NCBI GenBank assembly: GCA_905209085.1
Contig: CAJLRM010000012.1
Span: 1 to 57,642, forward strand
DNA from: an uncultured Eubacteriales bacterium
GTDB lineage: Bacteria > Bacillota > Clostridia > Christensenellales > Borkfalkiaceae
DNA: 57,642 bases
Reading direction: 5' to 3'
The position numbers were made by a program, and so were the translations under genes. Under the pieces are notes generated by a model. That model saw only the letters and a list, made by a program, of their open reading frames with translations, did not search any database and had not been told where the DNA came from. Positions within the stretch are counted from its first letter, which is position 1; the number at the start of each line of letters is the position of its first letter. This document shows positions 1-7,308 of this stretch, piece after piece.

Positions 1-19
1 GACCGCGCATAGCGCGGTC
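1..19 (-). terminator. Hairpin at window edge, probable terminator of the HTH operon
   Basis: A perfect 8-bp stem (GACCGCGC / GCGCGGTC) with a 3-nt loop lies just downstream of the last of the five leftward HTH genes. Any U-tract for the minus strand would lie outside the window, so its terminator role is inferred from position. Confidence 0.45.
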
Positions 20-29
20 GGGCTTCTCA

Positions 30-269
30 TTAATCAATCAATTGCTCTTTATCAAAATATGGAGAATGAAAAAACTCTTCTAATGAAATGTTCAGTCCAT
101 CGCAAATTGCAAAGATAAATTTCAGTTGAACAGACTCATTTCTTGCTTTTACAATATCGTCCAAAGTCGAATTAGACACTCCCGTTTTTAAACTTAATCC
201 ATGTACGGTTAACCCATATTCAAAACATAAATCTTTTACTCTTTTCGAAATAGCTTCTTTAAATTGCAT
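30..269 (-). CDS. Small HTH (XRE/Cro-C1 type) DNA-binding protein, copy 1
   Basis: This 79-residue protein is almost entirely one Cro/C1-type helix-turn-helix domain. The recognition-helix stretch is near residues 25-45 (GLSLKTGVSNSTLDDIVK), and a short tail ends in FFHSPYFDKEQLID. The 80-residue protein at 626-868 has the same design and a matching tail (FFNSPLFDNKNITDE), so the two look like paralogues. It is the last of five tandem leftward genes separated by 2-21 bases, presumably one transcript. Its ribosome site is weak, which fits translational coupling. The DNA is AT-rich compared with the window from 3.1 kb on. It should bind DNA as a repressor or co-regulator; the target is unknown. 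It could be an immunity-type repressor of a mobile element, but no integrase or phage gene is present. Confidence 0.75.
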   Translation of the reverse strand: MQFKEAISKRVKDLCFEYGLTVHGLSLKTGVSNSTLDDIVKARNESVQLKFIFAICDGLNISLEEFFHSPYFDKEQLID

Positions 270-280
270 AATTACTTTCT

Positions 281-604
281 TTAATAATGTTTTCTCATAT
301 TATACATGAGGTCAAATAAAATTTTTTTATCTTCGGTTTTTAATCCCGACCACAAATCGAGTAATCTTTGACAATCCTCTGACAAATCTTCCTTATTTTC
401 CTCAAAAGCCAAAAGACGCGAAACAGAAATATTTAAAACGTCGCATAAATCCGCTAATATTTCGACAGAAGGAATCACCTCTCGTTTTTTCCAATTATCT
501 AAAACACTATGAGAAACACCCGCCAATTCGCATAATTTTCGGTTAGATAATCCTGAATCTTTCTGTAATTCTTTTACTCGATTGTAAATTTTAATAGCGT
601 CCAT
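281..604 (-). CDS. Small HTH (XRE) DNA-binding protein with C-terminal helix, copy 2
   Basis: This 107-residue protein has an N-terminal Cro/C1-type HTH (residues about 7-65, with GLSNRKLCELAGVSHSVLDNW across the two key helices). A C-terminal amphipathic segment of about 30 residues ends in ILFDLMYNMRKHY. That two-part layout matches the 103-residue proteins at 871-1182 and 1197-1508, whose C-terminal part could mediate dimerisation. The pair of designs (long and short) alternates along the cluster, as if made by successive duplications. No clear Shine-Dalgarno precedes the start. The DNA-binding function follows from the domain; the regulated genes are unknown. Confidence 0.75.
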   Translation of the reverse strand: MDAIKIYNRVKELQKDSGLSNRKLCELAGVSHSVLDNWKKREVIPSVEILADLCDVLNISVSRLLAFEENKEDLSEDCQRLLDLWSGLKTEDKKILFDLMYNMRKHY

Positions 605-625
605 TTTTTATATCTGTCTAAAACT

Positions 626-868
626 TTATTCATCCGTAATATTTTTATTATCGAACAAAGGCGAATTAAAAAACTCCGTCAGTCCAATTCCGAACCCTTG
701 ACAAAGTTGATAGATAGTCAATAACATCTGTTTAGGGTGTAAGCACCTTATTAAAGCGCTGATGGTAGGCTGAGGCACTCCGCTTCTGATAAACAATTGA
801 TATTGAGTTATTCCTTGTTCTTCTAACAATTCTTTCACTCGCAAAGATACTGTTTCATTTAGTTTCAT
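626..868 (-). CDS. Small HTH (XRE) DNA-binding protein, copy 3
   Basis: This 80-residue single-domain HTH protein has its two key helices around residues 20-40 (GITQYQLFIRSGVPQPTISAL). The C-terminal tail FFNSPLFDNKNITDE closely resembles that of the protein at 30-269. The start codon is 2 bases from the stop of the upstream gene at 871-1182, and a weak GAAGAAG ribosome site lies inside that gene, so the two are probably translationally coupled. The DNA is AT-rich. The role is inferred to be transcriptional regulation. The short length leaves no room for a separate sensor domain. Confidence 0.75.
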   Translation of the reverse strand: MKLNETVSLRVKELLEEQGITQYQLFIRSGVPQPTISALIRCLHPKQMLLTIYQLCQGFGIGLTEFFNSPLFDNKNITDE

Positions 869-870
869 AT

Positions 871-1182
871 TTACTTCTTCACAAAGGTCTTGACTATTTC
901 AAGTATCTGCTTTCTATCCTCTTCGGGGACCTTTTTAAAATATTCTATCAAAAGAATTTCCTCTGCCGCAAGTGAATCCCTGTCTATGTCAGAATAAAAT
1001 TCAGTTTGGGTAATTCCGCAGACCTCACAAATGTTTTCTATCGTTTGCCGATTCGGAAGATATTGTCTTTTATTAAACCAATCGTTTACCGCGTTTCTCG
1101 ACACACCTATCTGCGTTGCAAAATAGGAAATAGACCATCCGTTTTTTATTCTTAACTTATCAATTCTTTCTATAATATCCAT
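871..1182 (-). CDS. Small HTH (XRE) DNA-binding protein with C-terminal helix, copy 4
   Basis: This 103-residue protein has an HTH in residues 4-65 (GWSISYFATQIGVSRNAVNDW) and a C-terminal helical tail beginning LAAEEILLIEYFKKV. By hand alignment it is about 63% identical to its neighbour at 1197-1508 over the full length, so the two are recent tandem duplicates. Differences in the recognition helix (NAVNDWFNK versus NAVEAWFTK) suggest that the copies may have shifted DNA specificity. It lies 14 bases downstream of that neighbour in the same operon. Confidence 0.8.
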   Translation of the reverse strand: MDIIERIDKLRIKNGWSISYFATQIGVSRNAVNDWFNKRQYLPNRQTIENICEVCGITQTEFYSDIDRDSLAAEEILLIEYFKKVPEEDRKQILEIVKTFVKK

Positions 1183-1196
1183 TTTTCTTTAACTTC

Positions 1197-1508
1197 TTAC
1201 TCCTTGATGAAAGATTTTAAAATGGAAAGCACTTGTTCTCTATTTTCTTTTTGTACTTTACGAAAATACTCTATCAATAAAATTTCCTGAGCGGCTAATT
1301 TATCCTTATCGATTTCCGAATAAAATTCAGTAAGTGTTATTTTGAATGTTTCGCAAACTTTCTCAATAGTTTCTCTATTTGGTTTTGATTGCGGTTTAGT
1401 AAACCAAGCCTCCACCGCATTTCGTGAGATGCCGATTTGTGTGGCTAAATAGGAATTATCCCAACCTTTTTGATCCCGTAATTGTGCAATTCTTTCCACT
1501 ATATCCAT
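1197..1508 (-). CDS. Small HTH (XRE) DNA-binding protein with C-terminal helix, copy 5 (first gene of operon)
   Basis: This 103-residue HTH protein is promoter-proximal and the only one of the five with a good ribosome site (AGGAG, 6 bases before ATG). HTH residues GWDNSYLATQIGISRNAVEAW are followed by a C-terminal LAAQEILLIEYFRKV segment. It is about 63% identical to the protein at 871-1182. A perfect palindrome at 1527-1541 lies directly upstream, an obvious candidate for autoregulation by one or more of the five proteins. The gene is divergent from the surface protein gene at 1725, so the shared 216-base region probably controls both. Confidence 0.8.
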   Translation of the reverse strand: MDIVERIAQLRDQKGWDNSYLATQIGISRNAVEAWFTKPQSKPNRETIEKVCETFKITLTEFYSEIDKDKLAAQEILLIEYFRKVQKENREQVLSILKSFIKE

Positions 1509-1526
1509 AAGTTTCTCCTAAACACA

Positions 1527-1541
1527 AAGTAATGCTTACTT
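1527..1541. promoter_or_regulatory. Palindromic operator candidate upstream of the HTH operon
   Basis: AAGTAA-TGC-TTACTT is a perfect 6+6 inverted repeat 19 bases before the first HTH start codon. Half-sites of this size with a 3-base centre are typical for Cro/C1-type dimers. Assignment to these HTH proteins is inference from position. Confidence 0.45.
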
Positions 1542-1604
1542 ATATTTTACGCCAAGCCTTCATTAAAATTTATTAAGAACATTTGTCTAATTTGATATGC
1601 GCAC

Positions 1605-1633
1605 TTGTCATTTTTATTATTTTGTGTTATAAT
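1605..1633 (+). promoter_or_regulatory. Sigma-A type promoter for the gene at 1725
   Basis: TTGTCA (1605-1610), 17 bases, then TATAAT (1628-1633) with an upstream TG (extended -10). It would start transcription near 1640 and give a leader of about 85 bases before the 1725 start. Confidence 0.65.
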
Positions 1634-1724
1634 CTATATAGAAAAGCTTTTCTCCACATAATTATTTATTTCTACGTTATGCAATAAATAAAATGAAAAA
1701 GGTGGATATAAAAAGGAGAATCTT

Positions 1725-3005
1725 ATGAGAAAAAGTAACTTTTTGCTTCATTTCCTGTCTGTTCTTTTAGCCTTGCCCTTTTTAACGTTTTCTTTCAGAA
1801 TCACGCCCGTCGCGGGGCAACTTGTGGACGAGGAAGCATTGCCCAATTATCGGCTTTACTTTCTCGAATCTAACGAAAATCTTGCGATTCTGTCCGAAAC
1901 CGTTACCCTTGACATTACCGACATGGATTTAAGAGGCTGGAAATCTTCCGCAAATCTTACCTCCGTTTACCGATTGAAAAATTACGGAAACGAAAAAACA
2001 GTAAAAATCGCCCTGCCCCTTTGCGGCATGGCGATAGAAGATTTTGGTTTAAAAATAAAAGTGGACGGGACGGAAACGGAAGGCAAATTTTTTTACGGGG
2101 AACGATTTTTTACAAATTCAGACTATACGGAAGCTTTTTCGCGGATAAATCTTAATCCTACGCCCGTGCAAGGAAGCGGAACGCTTTATTCCTTTGATAT
2201 AGAAAAAAAATTCGAATTGAGCTATACCGTACAAAAAGAAAGCTACGTTCCCGTCTTTCATCAAGGCGCCGACGAAGCGCAAACAAATGAAACAAGATTT
2301 TCCGCAAAAAAAACCTGTTTAATGCCCACTTACGAACTATTTGTCGGCGGAAAGTCTACATTAACGAGCTCCAACGCGACATATCAAGCGCAGTCCATGA
2401 CATATGAGGAATATTTTGACAAAAAATATTCAGAGGCGGCAAATATAGACGAGCCTTATCTTTTCGCACCCCGCGAATATCATCACACTCTGTATAAACA
2501 AGCCGTGGAAAATTCGCTAACTACAAACATCGTTACTTTTTTATATTTTAACGACCTCGAAACAATCTATATGCTGTATGTTGTCGAATTTCCTTTAACG
2601 CCTTTAAAGGAAACGGAAATTCAACTCCAACAAACGATTCGATTTTATGGAAACTTATATTATACTTCTACCATTTGGGAATGCAATTATAGTACGGGTA
2701 TCCATGTACGGAATCACCCCTTTTCCTTTATTGTTGTTCCCTCGCCCGACTGTCCATATTTACTGGAAAACGATTTGAATTTTCTATCTGAAAACGGCGT
2801 TTATAAATATTCCGCTTCAACAGTCCCCGACGACTTCAAAATCGCTCTTTGTGCGGAGAAAAAGCCTGAACTTTTATCCAAAAAAGAACAAAGGAAAGAA
2901 AATTTCCGAAAAGCCCTTACATTGATCGTTTGTACGATTTGTTTAATAATCGCCGTAATTTTAATGATTATCGGTTTCAAAAAAGATAAACCGAAAAATT
3001 CATAG
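1725..3005 (+). CDS. Predicted membrane-anchored extracytoplasmic protein of unknown function
   Basis: This 426-residue protein has an N-terminal signal peptide (residues 1-31, hydrophobic FLLHFLSVLLALPFLTF), a large beta-rich outer region of about 360 residues, and a single C-terminal transmembrane helix (about 397-417, LIVCTICLIIAVILMIIGF) followed by a short basic cytoplasmic end. A strong AAGGAG site lies 6 bases before the ATG, and an extended -10 promoter lies upstream. The overall topology resembles extracytoplasmic DUF4424-like proteins, but I do not recognise a family. It is divergent from the five-HTH operon, shares its low GC content, and was probably acquired with it, which suggests that those regulators control it. 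No catalytic motif was seen. Confidence 0.7.
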   Translation: MRKSNFLLHFLSVLLALPFLTFSFRITPVAGQLVDEEALPNYRLYFLESNENLAILSETVTLDITDMDLRGWKSSANLTSVYRLKNYGNEKTVKIALPLCGMAIEDFGLKIKVDGTETEGKFFYGERFFTNSDYTEAFSRINLNPTPVQGSGTLYSFDIEKKFELSYTVQKESYVPVFHQGADEAQTNETRFSAKKTCLMPTYELFVGGKSTLTSSNATYQAQSMTYEEYFDKKYSEAANIDEPYLFAPREYHHTLYKQAVENSLTTNIVTFLYFNDLETIYMLYVVEFPLTPLKETEIQLQQTIRFYGNLYYTSTIWECNYSTGIHVRNHPFSFIVVPSPDCPYLLENDLNFLSENGVYKYSASTVPDDFKIALCAEKKPELLSKKEQRKENFRKALTLIVCTICLIIAVILMIIGFKKDKPKNS

Positions 3006-3057
3006 CTCCGTCCGCCCCCAATCCCGCAAAAAAAGAAAGAAACCTTCGCGTAAAACA

Positions 3058-3087
3058 TTGACTTAACGCGGGAAAACATTGTATAAT
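3058..3087 (+). promoter_or_regulatory. Sigma-A type promoter of glycyl-tRNA synthetase
   Basis: TTGACT (3058-3063), an 18-base spacer and TATAAT (3082-3087). Transcription would start near 3094, about 52 bases before the chosen start codon. That leader is too short to hold a T-box. Confidence 0.65.
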
Positions 3088-3145
3088 AAGGAAAGAAACA
3101 AAACGACTCGGCAAAATAAGTCGAATCGGTCAAGGAGATATGGAT

Positions 3146-4546
3146 ATGGCAGAAAAAAGAGCGGTTACAATGGAAAAACTCGTTTCCCTTTGCAAAAATC
3201 GCGGGTTTATCTTCCCCGGCAGCGAAATTTACGGCGGACTCGCCAATACATGGGACTACGGTCCTCTCGGCGTGGAGCTGAAAAACAACGTCAAGAAAGC
3301 TTGGTGGAAAAAATTTGTGCAGGAAAATCCCCACAATACGGGGGTGGACTGCGCCATCCTCATGAACACCCGCACCTGGAAAGCGTCCGGGCACCTCGGC
3401 GGATTTTCCGATCCCCTGATGGACTGCAAATCCTGCAAAGCCCGCCACCGCGCGGACGATTTGGTGGAAAACTATGTCGAAAAGCATAAGCTTTCCGTCA
3501 GCGTCGAAAGCATGGACAACGACGCGCTGGAAGCGTTCGTCGCGGAGCACAAAATCGCCTGCCCCGTCTGCGGCAATTCCGATTTCACCCCCATCCGCAA
3601 ATTCAATCTGATGTTTAAGACCTTCCAAGGCGTCACCGAGGATTCCGCGAACACGGTGTATCTTCGTCCCGAAACGGCGCAGGGGATTTTCGTCAATTTC
3701 CAAAACGTACAGCGCTCTACCCGTATGCGCGTGCCCTTCGGAATCGGACAGATCGGAAAATCCTTCCGCAACGAGATCACGCCGGGCAACTTCACCTTCC
3801 GCACCCGCGAATTCGAGCAAATGGAACTGGAATTTTTCTGCAAACCCGGCACAGACCTCGAATGGTTCCATTATTGGAAAGAGTTTTGCCGCGACTGGCT
3901 TTTGTCGCTGGGCATGAAGGAGGAAAACCTCAAACTCCGCGACCATTCTCCCGAGGAGCTTTGCTTCTATTCTAAGGCGACCACCGATTTTGAATACAAC
4001 TTTGCCTTCGGCTGGGGCGAACTTTGGGGCGTGGCGGACAGGACGGATTACGATTTATCGCAGCACGCAAAGGAAAGCGGCAAGCCCATCACCTACACCG
4101 ACCCCGTAACGAACGAAACGTACGTTCCTTACGTCATCGAGCCGTCGCTCGGCGCCGACCGCGTGGTGCTGGCGTTCTTGACGGACGCATACGACGAGGA
4201 AGTGGTGGACGCGGAAAAGAACGACGTGCGCGTAGTGCTGCATTTGCATCCCGCGCTCGCGCCCTATAAATGCGCGGTGCTTCCCTTGCAGAAAAATCTC
4301 ACCGAAAAAGCGGAGGAAGTGTATGCGCAGGTGCGTAAGAAGTTTTCTTCCACGTTCGACGTGACGGGCTCCATCGGCAAGCGCTATCGCCGTCAGGACG
4401 AAATCGGAACGCCCTACTGTATCACCGTCGATTTTACTACGCTGGAAACGGGCATGGTGACGGTGCGCGACCGCGACACCATGAAACAGATCAGTTTAAG
4501 CGTCGAAGACGCCGTCAAATATATCGAAGAAAAAATCGAATTTTGA
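3146..4546 (+). CDS. glyQS: Glycyl-tRNA synthetase, single-chain class II type
   Basis: Attaches glycine to tRNA-Gly in the cytoplasm. The 466-residue chain has class II hallmarks: motif 2 region FRNEITPGNFTFRTREFEQME, motif 3 region EPSLGADRVVLAFL, and the N-terminal GFIFPGSEIYGGLANTWDYG typical of the homodimeric archaeal/eukaryal-like form used by many Firmicutes. The C-terminal anticodon-binding domain runs from about residue 370 (PLQKNLTEKAEEVY). Two in-frame ATGs exist, at 3140 and 3146. The AGGAG at 3133-3137 is only 2 bases from the first but 8 from the second, so 3146 is preferred. The gene has its own promoter and a strong terminator. The symbol glyS is also used for this form. Confidence 0.96.
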   Translation: MAEKRAVTMEKLVSLCKNRGFIFPGSEIYGGLANTWDYGPLGVELKNNVKKAWWKKFVQENPHNTGVDCAILMNTRTWKASGHLGGFSDPLMDCKSCKARHRADDLVENYVEKHKLSVSVESMDNDALEAFVAEHKIACPVCGNSDFTPIRKFNLMFKTFQGVTEDSANTVYLRPETAQGIFVNFQNVQRSTRMRVPFGIGQIGKSFRNEITPGNFTFRTREFEQMELEFFCKPGTDLEWFHYWKEFCRDWLLSLGMKEENLKLRDHSPEELCFYSKATTDFEYNFAFGWGELWGVADRTDYDLSQHAKESGKPITYTDPVTNETYVPYVIEPSLGADRVVLAFLTDAYDEEVVDAEKNDVRVVLHLHPALAPYKCAVLPLQKNLTEKAEEVYAQVRKKFSSTFDVTGSIGKRYRRQDEIGTPYCITVDFTTLETGMVTVRDRDTMKQISLSVEDAVKYIEEKIEF

Positions 4547-4573
4547 GGATACGTCCTCGTCCCTCGCATTTTA

Positions 4574-4607
4574 ACGCCCGCTTCTTACAAAAAGAAGCGG
4601 GCGTTTT
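4574..4607 (+). terminator. Rho-independent terminator of glyQS
   Basis: A 13-bp stem (ACGCCCGCTTCTT / AAGAAGCGGGCGT) with a short loop, followed by TTTT. Confidence 0.85.
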
Positions 4608-4725
4608 ATATAAAACCACTTTTTCTCCGCGCGTTATTCAGTCCCCCCTTTATGCCCGTCGCCGATATAAAAATTTCTGCTTTCCTCGCGCCCTTTAAAG
4701 CATTTCATCTCAACCCTGTCCCCCT

Positions 4726-5100
4726 TCAACGAGATTTATAGATGCCGTTTAAATCGACGATCAGCAAGTTTTCCGCCTCGTCGAACACGGCGGGAAAACG
4801 GATTCCGCCCGCGGGCGGGCGCCTGTTCAGAAGACGGCGTAGTTCTCCCCGCAAGGTGACGGAGGAAATCATCGCCCGATTTTTCTTTTTCCCGACCGCC
4901 GCAAAATTATAAACGCCCTCCCCGCTCTCTTCGTCGGCAGCCTTGATCGCCATGCGCTTGCCCGCGCGGTCGATCCCCACATACACCCGCTTAGGGTAGC
5001 GCAAAAGTTCCAGACACCGCCCGTTGAAACTCAGCCCGCTCGACAGCCATGCCACGTAAGGACTTTGCGTTTTTCCTATCGTAAAATCAAATCCGTTCAT
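4726..5100 (-). CDS. Hypothetical protein of 124 residues, divergent from an HTH regulator
   Basis: I do not recognise a family. The protein is basic and soluble, with no signal peptide or membrane segment. It begins MNGFDFTIGKTQ and ends VFDEAENLLIVDLNGIYKSR. An upstream in-frame ATG exists at 5115, but the GGGAGG in between sits 6 bases before the ATG at 5100, which makes 5100 the better start. A near-consensus promoter (TTGTCA-N17-TATAAT) precedes it and overlaps an inverted repeat shared with the divergent HTH gene at 5202, so that protein probably represses it. The VAWLSSGLSFNGRCLELL and YPKRVYVGIDRAGKRMAIK stretches suggest a compact beta fold. The function is open. Confidence 0.6.
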   Translation of the reverse strand: MNGFDFTIGKTQSPYVAWLSSGLSFNGRCLELLRYPKRVYVGIDRAGKRMAIKAADEESGEGVYNFAAVGKKKNRAMISSVTLRGELRRLLNRRPPAGGIRFPAVFDEAENLLIVDLNGIYKSR

Positions 5101-5120
5101 ATTTTGCCTCCCCATTGTAT

Positions 5121-5149
5121 ATTATATCCCAGAATCGTGCTGTTGACAA
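5121..5149 (-). promoter_or_regulatory. Promoter of the gene at 4726-5100
   Basis: Reading leftward: TTGTCA (5149-5144), a 17-base spacer, TATAAT (5126-5121). The -10 overlaps the left half of the inverted repeat at 5125-5174. Confidence 0.7.
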
Positions 5150-5174
5150 GTTTTTTTAGCACTCTTCTGGGATA
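5125..5174. promoter_or_regulatory. Inverted-repeat operator candidate between divergent genes
   Basis: TATCCCAGAA (5125-5134) and TTCTGGGATA (5165-5174) are perfect 10-base inverted halves, 30 bases apart. One covers the leftward -10. The other runs into the rightward extended -10 (TGgGATAAT, 5168-5176). A two-HTH regulator encoded next door is the natural candidate to bind both and loop the DNA; that is inference. Confidence 0.55.
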
Positions 5175-5201
5175 ATAATGTAGAAAGGGTGGTAAATATT
5201 T

Positions 5202-5639
5202 ATGGAAAACGCATCCGCTTTCGGGGAAAGGCTCACGGAGCTTATGGTGATAAACAATATCGATACGGCGCATTTGGCGGCAGCCGTCGGGGTGCACGCA
5301 ACGACGGTGCAGCGGTGGCGACGGGGCACCAAGTATCTTTTTTTATCACAGCTCGTAAAGTTAGCCGATTATTTCGACTGTTCTCTGGATTTTCTCACGG
5401 GAAGAACGGATACCGTTTTAGACTATTCGCCCAAGCCGTGCCCGCCCTTTTATGCGCGTTTCCGCGAGGTGATGGCGGAGAGGGGGATTACGCGCTACCG
5501 CATGAGCAAGGAAACGAAAATTAAGGATTCTTACTTTACCGAGTGGAGCAAGGGAACCGATCCGCACCTGTTTTCCCTGATCGAGGTCGCCGACTACCTC
5601 AACGTTTCGGTGGATTATCTCGTGGGCAGGGAGCAATGA
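5202..5639 (+). CDS. Transcriptional regulator with two HTH (XRE) domains
   Basis: This 145-residue protein contains two Cro/C1-type HTH domains in tandem. Domain 1 is at residues about 7-67 (HLAAAVGVHATTVQRWRRGT) and ends in LDFLTGRTD. Domain 2 is at about 82-145 (YRMSKETKIKDSYFTEWSKG) and ends in VDYLVGREQ. Both carry the D(F/Y)L.GR ending common in Firmicutes XRE regulators. Two DNA-binding heads in one chain fit the two distant operator halves in the upstream region. The ribosome site AGGGTGG lies about 9 bases before ATG. It probably regulates itself and the divergent gene at 4726-5100. Confidence 0.85.
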   Translation: MENASAFGERLTELMVINNIDTAHLAAAVGVHATTVQRWRRGTKYLFLSQLVKLADYFDCSLDFLTGRTDTVLDYSPKPCPPFYARFREVMAERGITRYRMSKETKIKDSYFTEWSKGTDPHLFSLIEVADYLNVSVDYLVGREQ

Positions 5640-5696
5640 CCCGCGCGAAGGAGAAAACTTCACATCCGCGTTATTTTGCGTAAAGAAGGAGCTGCC

Positions 5697-6110
5697 ATGA
5701 AAATGCCGAAAGAAGGCATAAAAACGGATCTATTCGCCCCCTGCGGAATGAATTGCGGGGTATGTTACAGGCACTGTCTGCATCCGAAGCCCTGCGGCGG
5801 CTGTCTTGCAGACGAGGGCGAAAAGCCCGCGCATTGTCGAAAATGCGCTATTAAAAGCTGCGTCCGAGAAAAATTCGTTTCCTATTGTTACGAATGTCCT
5901 CGGTATCCCTGTAAGCAGATCGACGCTCTGGAAAAAAGCTACCGTCTTCATTACGAAACAAGCCTGCGGGAAAATAGTCTGTTCGTGCAAAAGCGGGGGC
6001 TTTCGAAATTCATGGAAGACCAGTGCCAAAAATACGCCTGTCCGATTTGCGGAGGCGTTATTTCACTGCATGACAAAGTGTGCAGCGAATGCGGCAAGAA
6101 ATGCGAATGA
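5697..6110 (+). CDS. Cysteine-rich zinc-binding protein, DUF3795-like
   Basis: This 137-residue protein carries about 20 cysteines. The N-terminal two thirds (FAPCGMNCGVCYRHC, CGGC, HCRKCAIKSC, YCYECPRYPC) match the cysteine pattern of DUF3795-type proteins. The C-terminus is a separate zinc-ribbon-like motif (CPICGG...CSECGKKC). The start was set at ATG 5697 because AAGGAG lies 5 bases upstream; a TTG at 5676 would place the ribosome site inside the gene. It probably binds zinc or an Fe-S cluster; the function of the family is unknown. It follows the double-HTH gene by 57 bases and may be cotranscribed with it. Confidence 0.75.
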   Translation: MKMPKEGIKTDLFAPCGMNCGVCYRHCLHPKPCGGCLADEGEKPAHCRKCAIKSCVREKFVSYCYECPRYPCKQIDALEKSYRLHYETSLRENSLFVQKRGLSKFMEDQCQKYACPICGGVISLHDKVCSECGKKCE

Positions 6111-6187
6111 CCGTTTTTCGAGCCGTCCTCAAATCATAGCCCCCTTTTTAATTTTTCCTTTTCCGCCGCGACAAAAAAATTTTACTA

Positions 6188-6223
6188 CGTGAAAGGACGG
6201 GCAAAAATGCCCGTCCTTTCACG
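6188..6223. terminator. Perfect 16-bp hairpin between convergent genes, probable bidirectional terminator
   Basis: CGTGAAAGGACGGGCA and its exact complement flank a 4-base loop. It lies between the convergent DUF3795-like gene and cysK. On the leftward strand a T-rich stretch follows after about 8 bases, so the U-tract is imperfect. Confidence 0.5.
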
Positions 6224-6295
6224 CATCTTGGAATCATCGATCGTTTCGCCCTCCCGTAATCGCCTTCAAAAAACAAGCGCGGCGATGTCCGTTTT

Positions 6296-7222
6296 TCAGT
6301 CCCCGAACAGCCCGCAGGAGAGATATCTGTCGCCCGTATCGGGCAGGAGCGCGACGATCGTTTTGCCCTCGCTTTCGGGTCGGGAAGCGACGCGCACAGC
6401 CGCGCAGAGCGCCGCGCCCGACGAAATTCCCGCCAAAAGCCCTTCCTTTTTCGCCAGCAGACGGGAAAAGGCATAAGCGTCCTCGTCCGTTACCGTCGCC
6501 GCCTCGTCGTAAATTTTCGTATCCAGTATTTCGGGCACGAAGCCCGCGCCGATTCCCTGTATTTTGTGCGCGCCCGCTCTTCCTTCGCTCAATACGGGCG
6601 AGGAAGCGGGTTCCACTGCCACAATGCGCACCGCCGATTTCTTTTCTTTGAGGAATCTGCCGACGCCCGTTATGGTGCCGCCCGTACCGACGCCCGCCAC
6701 GAACACGTCCACCTCCCCGTCCGTATCCTCCCAGATCTCAGGACCCGTGTTCTTGTAGTGCGCGGCGGGATTGGCGGGATTGACGAACTGCCCGCAGATC
6801 AGACTGTTTGCGATTTCTTTGTGCAGTTCCTCCGCTTTGGCGATAGCGCCCTTCATGCCGGCACTCCCTTCCGTCAAAACGAGCCGCGCCCCGAACGCGG
6901 CGATCGTCTGCCTGCGTTCCAAACTCATGGTTTCGGGCATAACGATGATCATTTTATACCCTTTCGCCGCGGCAAGCGCCGCCAGCCCTATCCCCGTGTT
7001 GCCGCTCGTCGGCTCGATGAGCGTCGTATCCGCGTTCAATTTTCCGCTTTCCTCCGCCGCGCGCAGAATCTCCGCCGCCACTCTGTCCTTCACCGATCCC
7101 ACGGGATTCATAGACTCCACCTTTACAAAGAGCTTCGCCCGCAGTCCGTATTCCCGCTCGACGTTTTTCAGGCGCACCAGGGGCGTGCGCCCCACCGCCT
7201 CCGCAATTGATTCAAAACGCAT
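6296..7222 (-). CDS. cysK: Cysteine synthase (O-acetylserine sulfhydrylase)
   Basis: Makes cysteine from O-acetylserine and sulfide using pyridoxal phosphate in the cytoplasm. The 308-residue length is normal. The PLP lysine is K45 in NPVGSVKDR. The substrate loop is PTSGNTG (about 71-77), and the phosphate-binding glycine loop is GVGTGGTITGVGRFLK. The C-terminal PDTGDRYLS is the CysK-type ending, which separates it from cystathionine beta-synthase-like relatives. It has a consensus promoter (TTGACA-N17-TATAAT) just upstream and an inverted repeat beyond the -35, so transcription is probably regulated by sulfur status. No cysE is adjacent. Confidence 0.95.
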   Translation of the reverse strand: MRFESIAEAVGRTPLVRLKNVEREYGLRAKLFVKVESMNPVGSVKDRVAAEILRAAEESGKLNADTTLIEPTSGNTGIGLAALAAAKGYKMIIVMPETMSLERRQTIAAFGARLVLTEGSAGMKGAIAKAEELHKEIANSLICGQFVNPANPAAHYKNTGPEIWEDTDGEVDVFVAGVGTGGTITGVGRFLKEKKSAVRIVAVEPASSPVLSEGRAGAHKIQGIGAGFVPEILDTKIYDEAATVTDEDAYAFSRLLAKKEGLLAGISSGAALCAAVRVASRPESEGKTIVALLPDTGDRYLSCGLFGD

Positions 7223-7273
7223 TCCCTATTCTCCCGACCAATTTTTAGGCGATTTCTATCCGCGCCTATTTCT

Positions 7274-7302
7274 ATTATAGTTTCGCCGCGCGTTTTTGTC
7301 AA
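7274..7302 (-). promoter_or_regulatory. Consensus promoter of cysK
   Basis: Leftward TTGACA (7302-7297), a 17-base spacer and TATAAT (7279-7274). Both hexamers are perfect sigma-A consensus. Confidence 0.8.
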
Positions 7303-7308
7303 CTATTT

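Noticed and set aside
1..1508. Prophage remnant because of the cluster of small HTH repressors
   Set aside because: No integrase, capsid, portal, lysis or replication gene is present, and the divergent gene is not phage-like.
3088..3140. T-box leader before glyQS
   Set aside because: Only about 50 bases lie between the promoter and the start codon; there is no T-box sequence or antiterminator.
5156..5164. TTTAGCACTC, like the left half of a CIRCE heat-shock element
   Set aside because: The right half GAGTGCTAA is missing at the required 9-base distance, and the genes are not chaperones.
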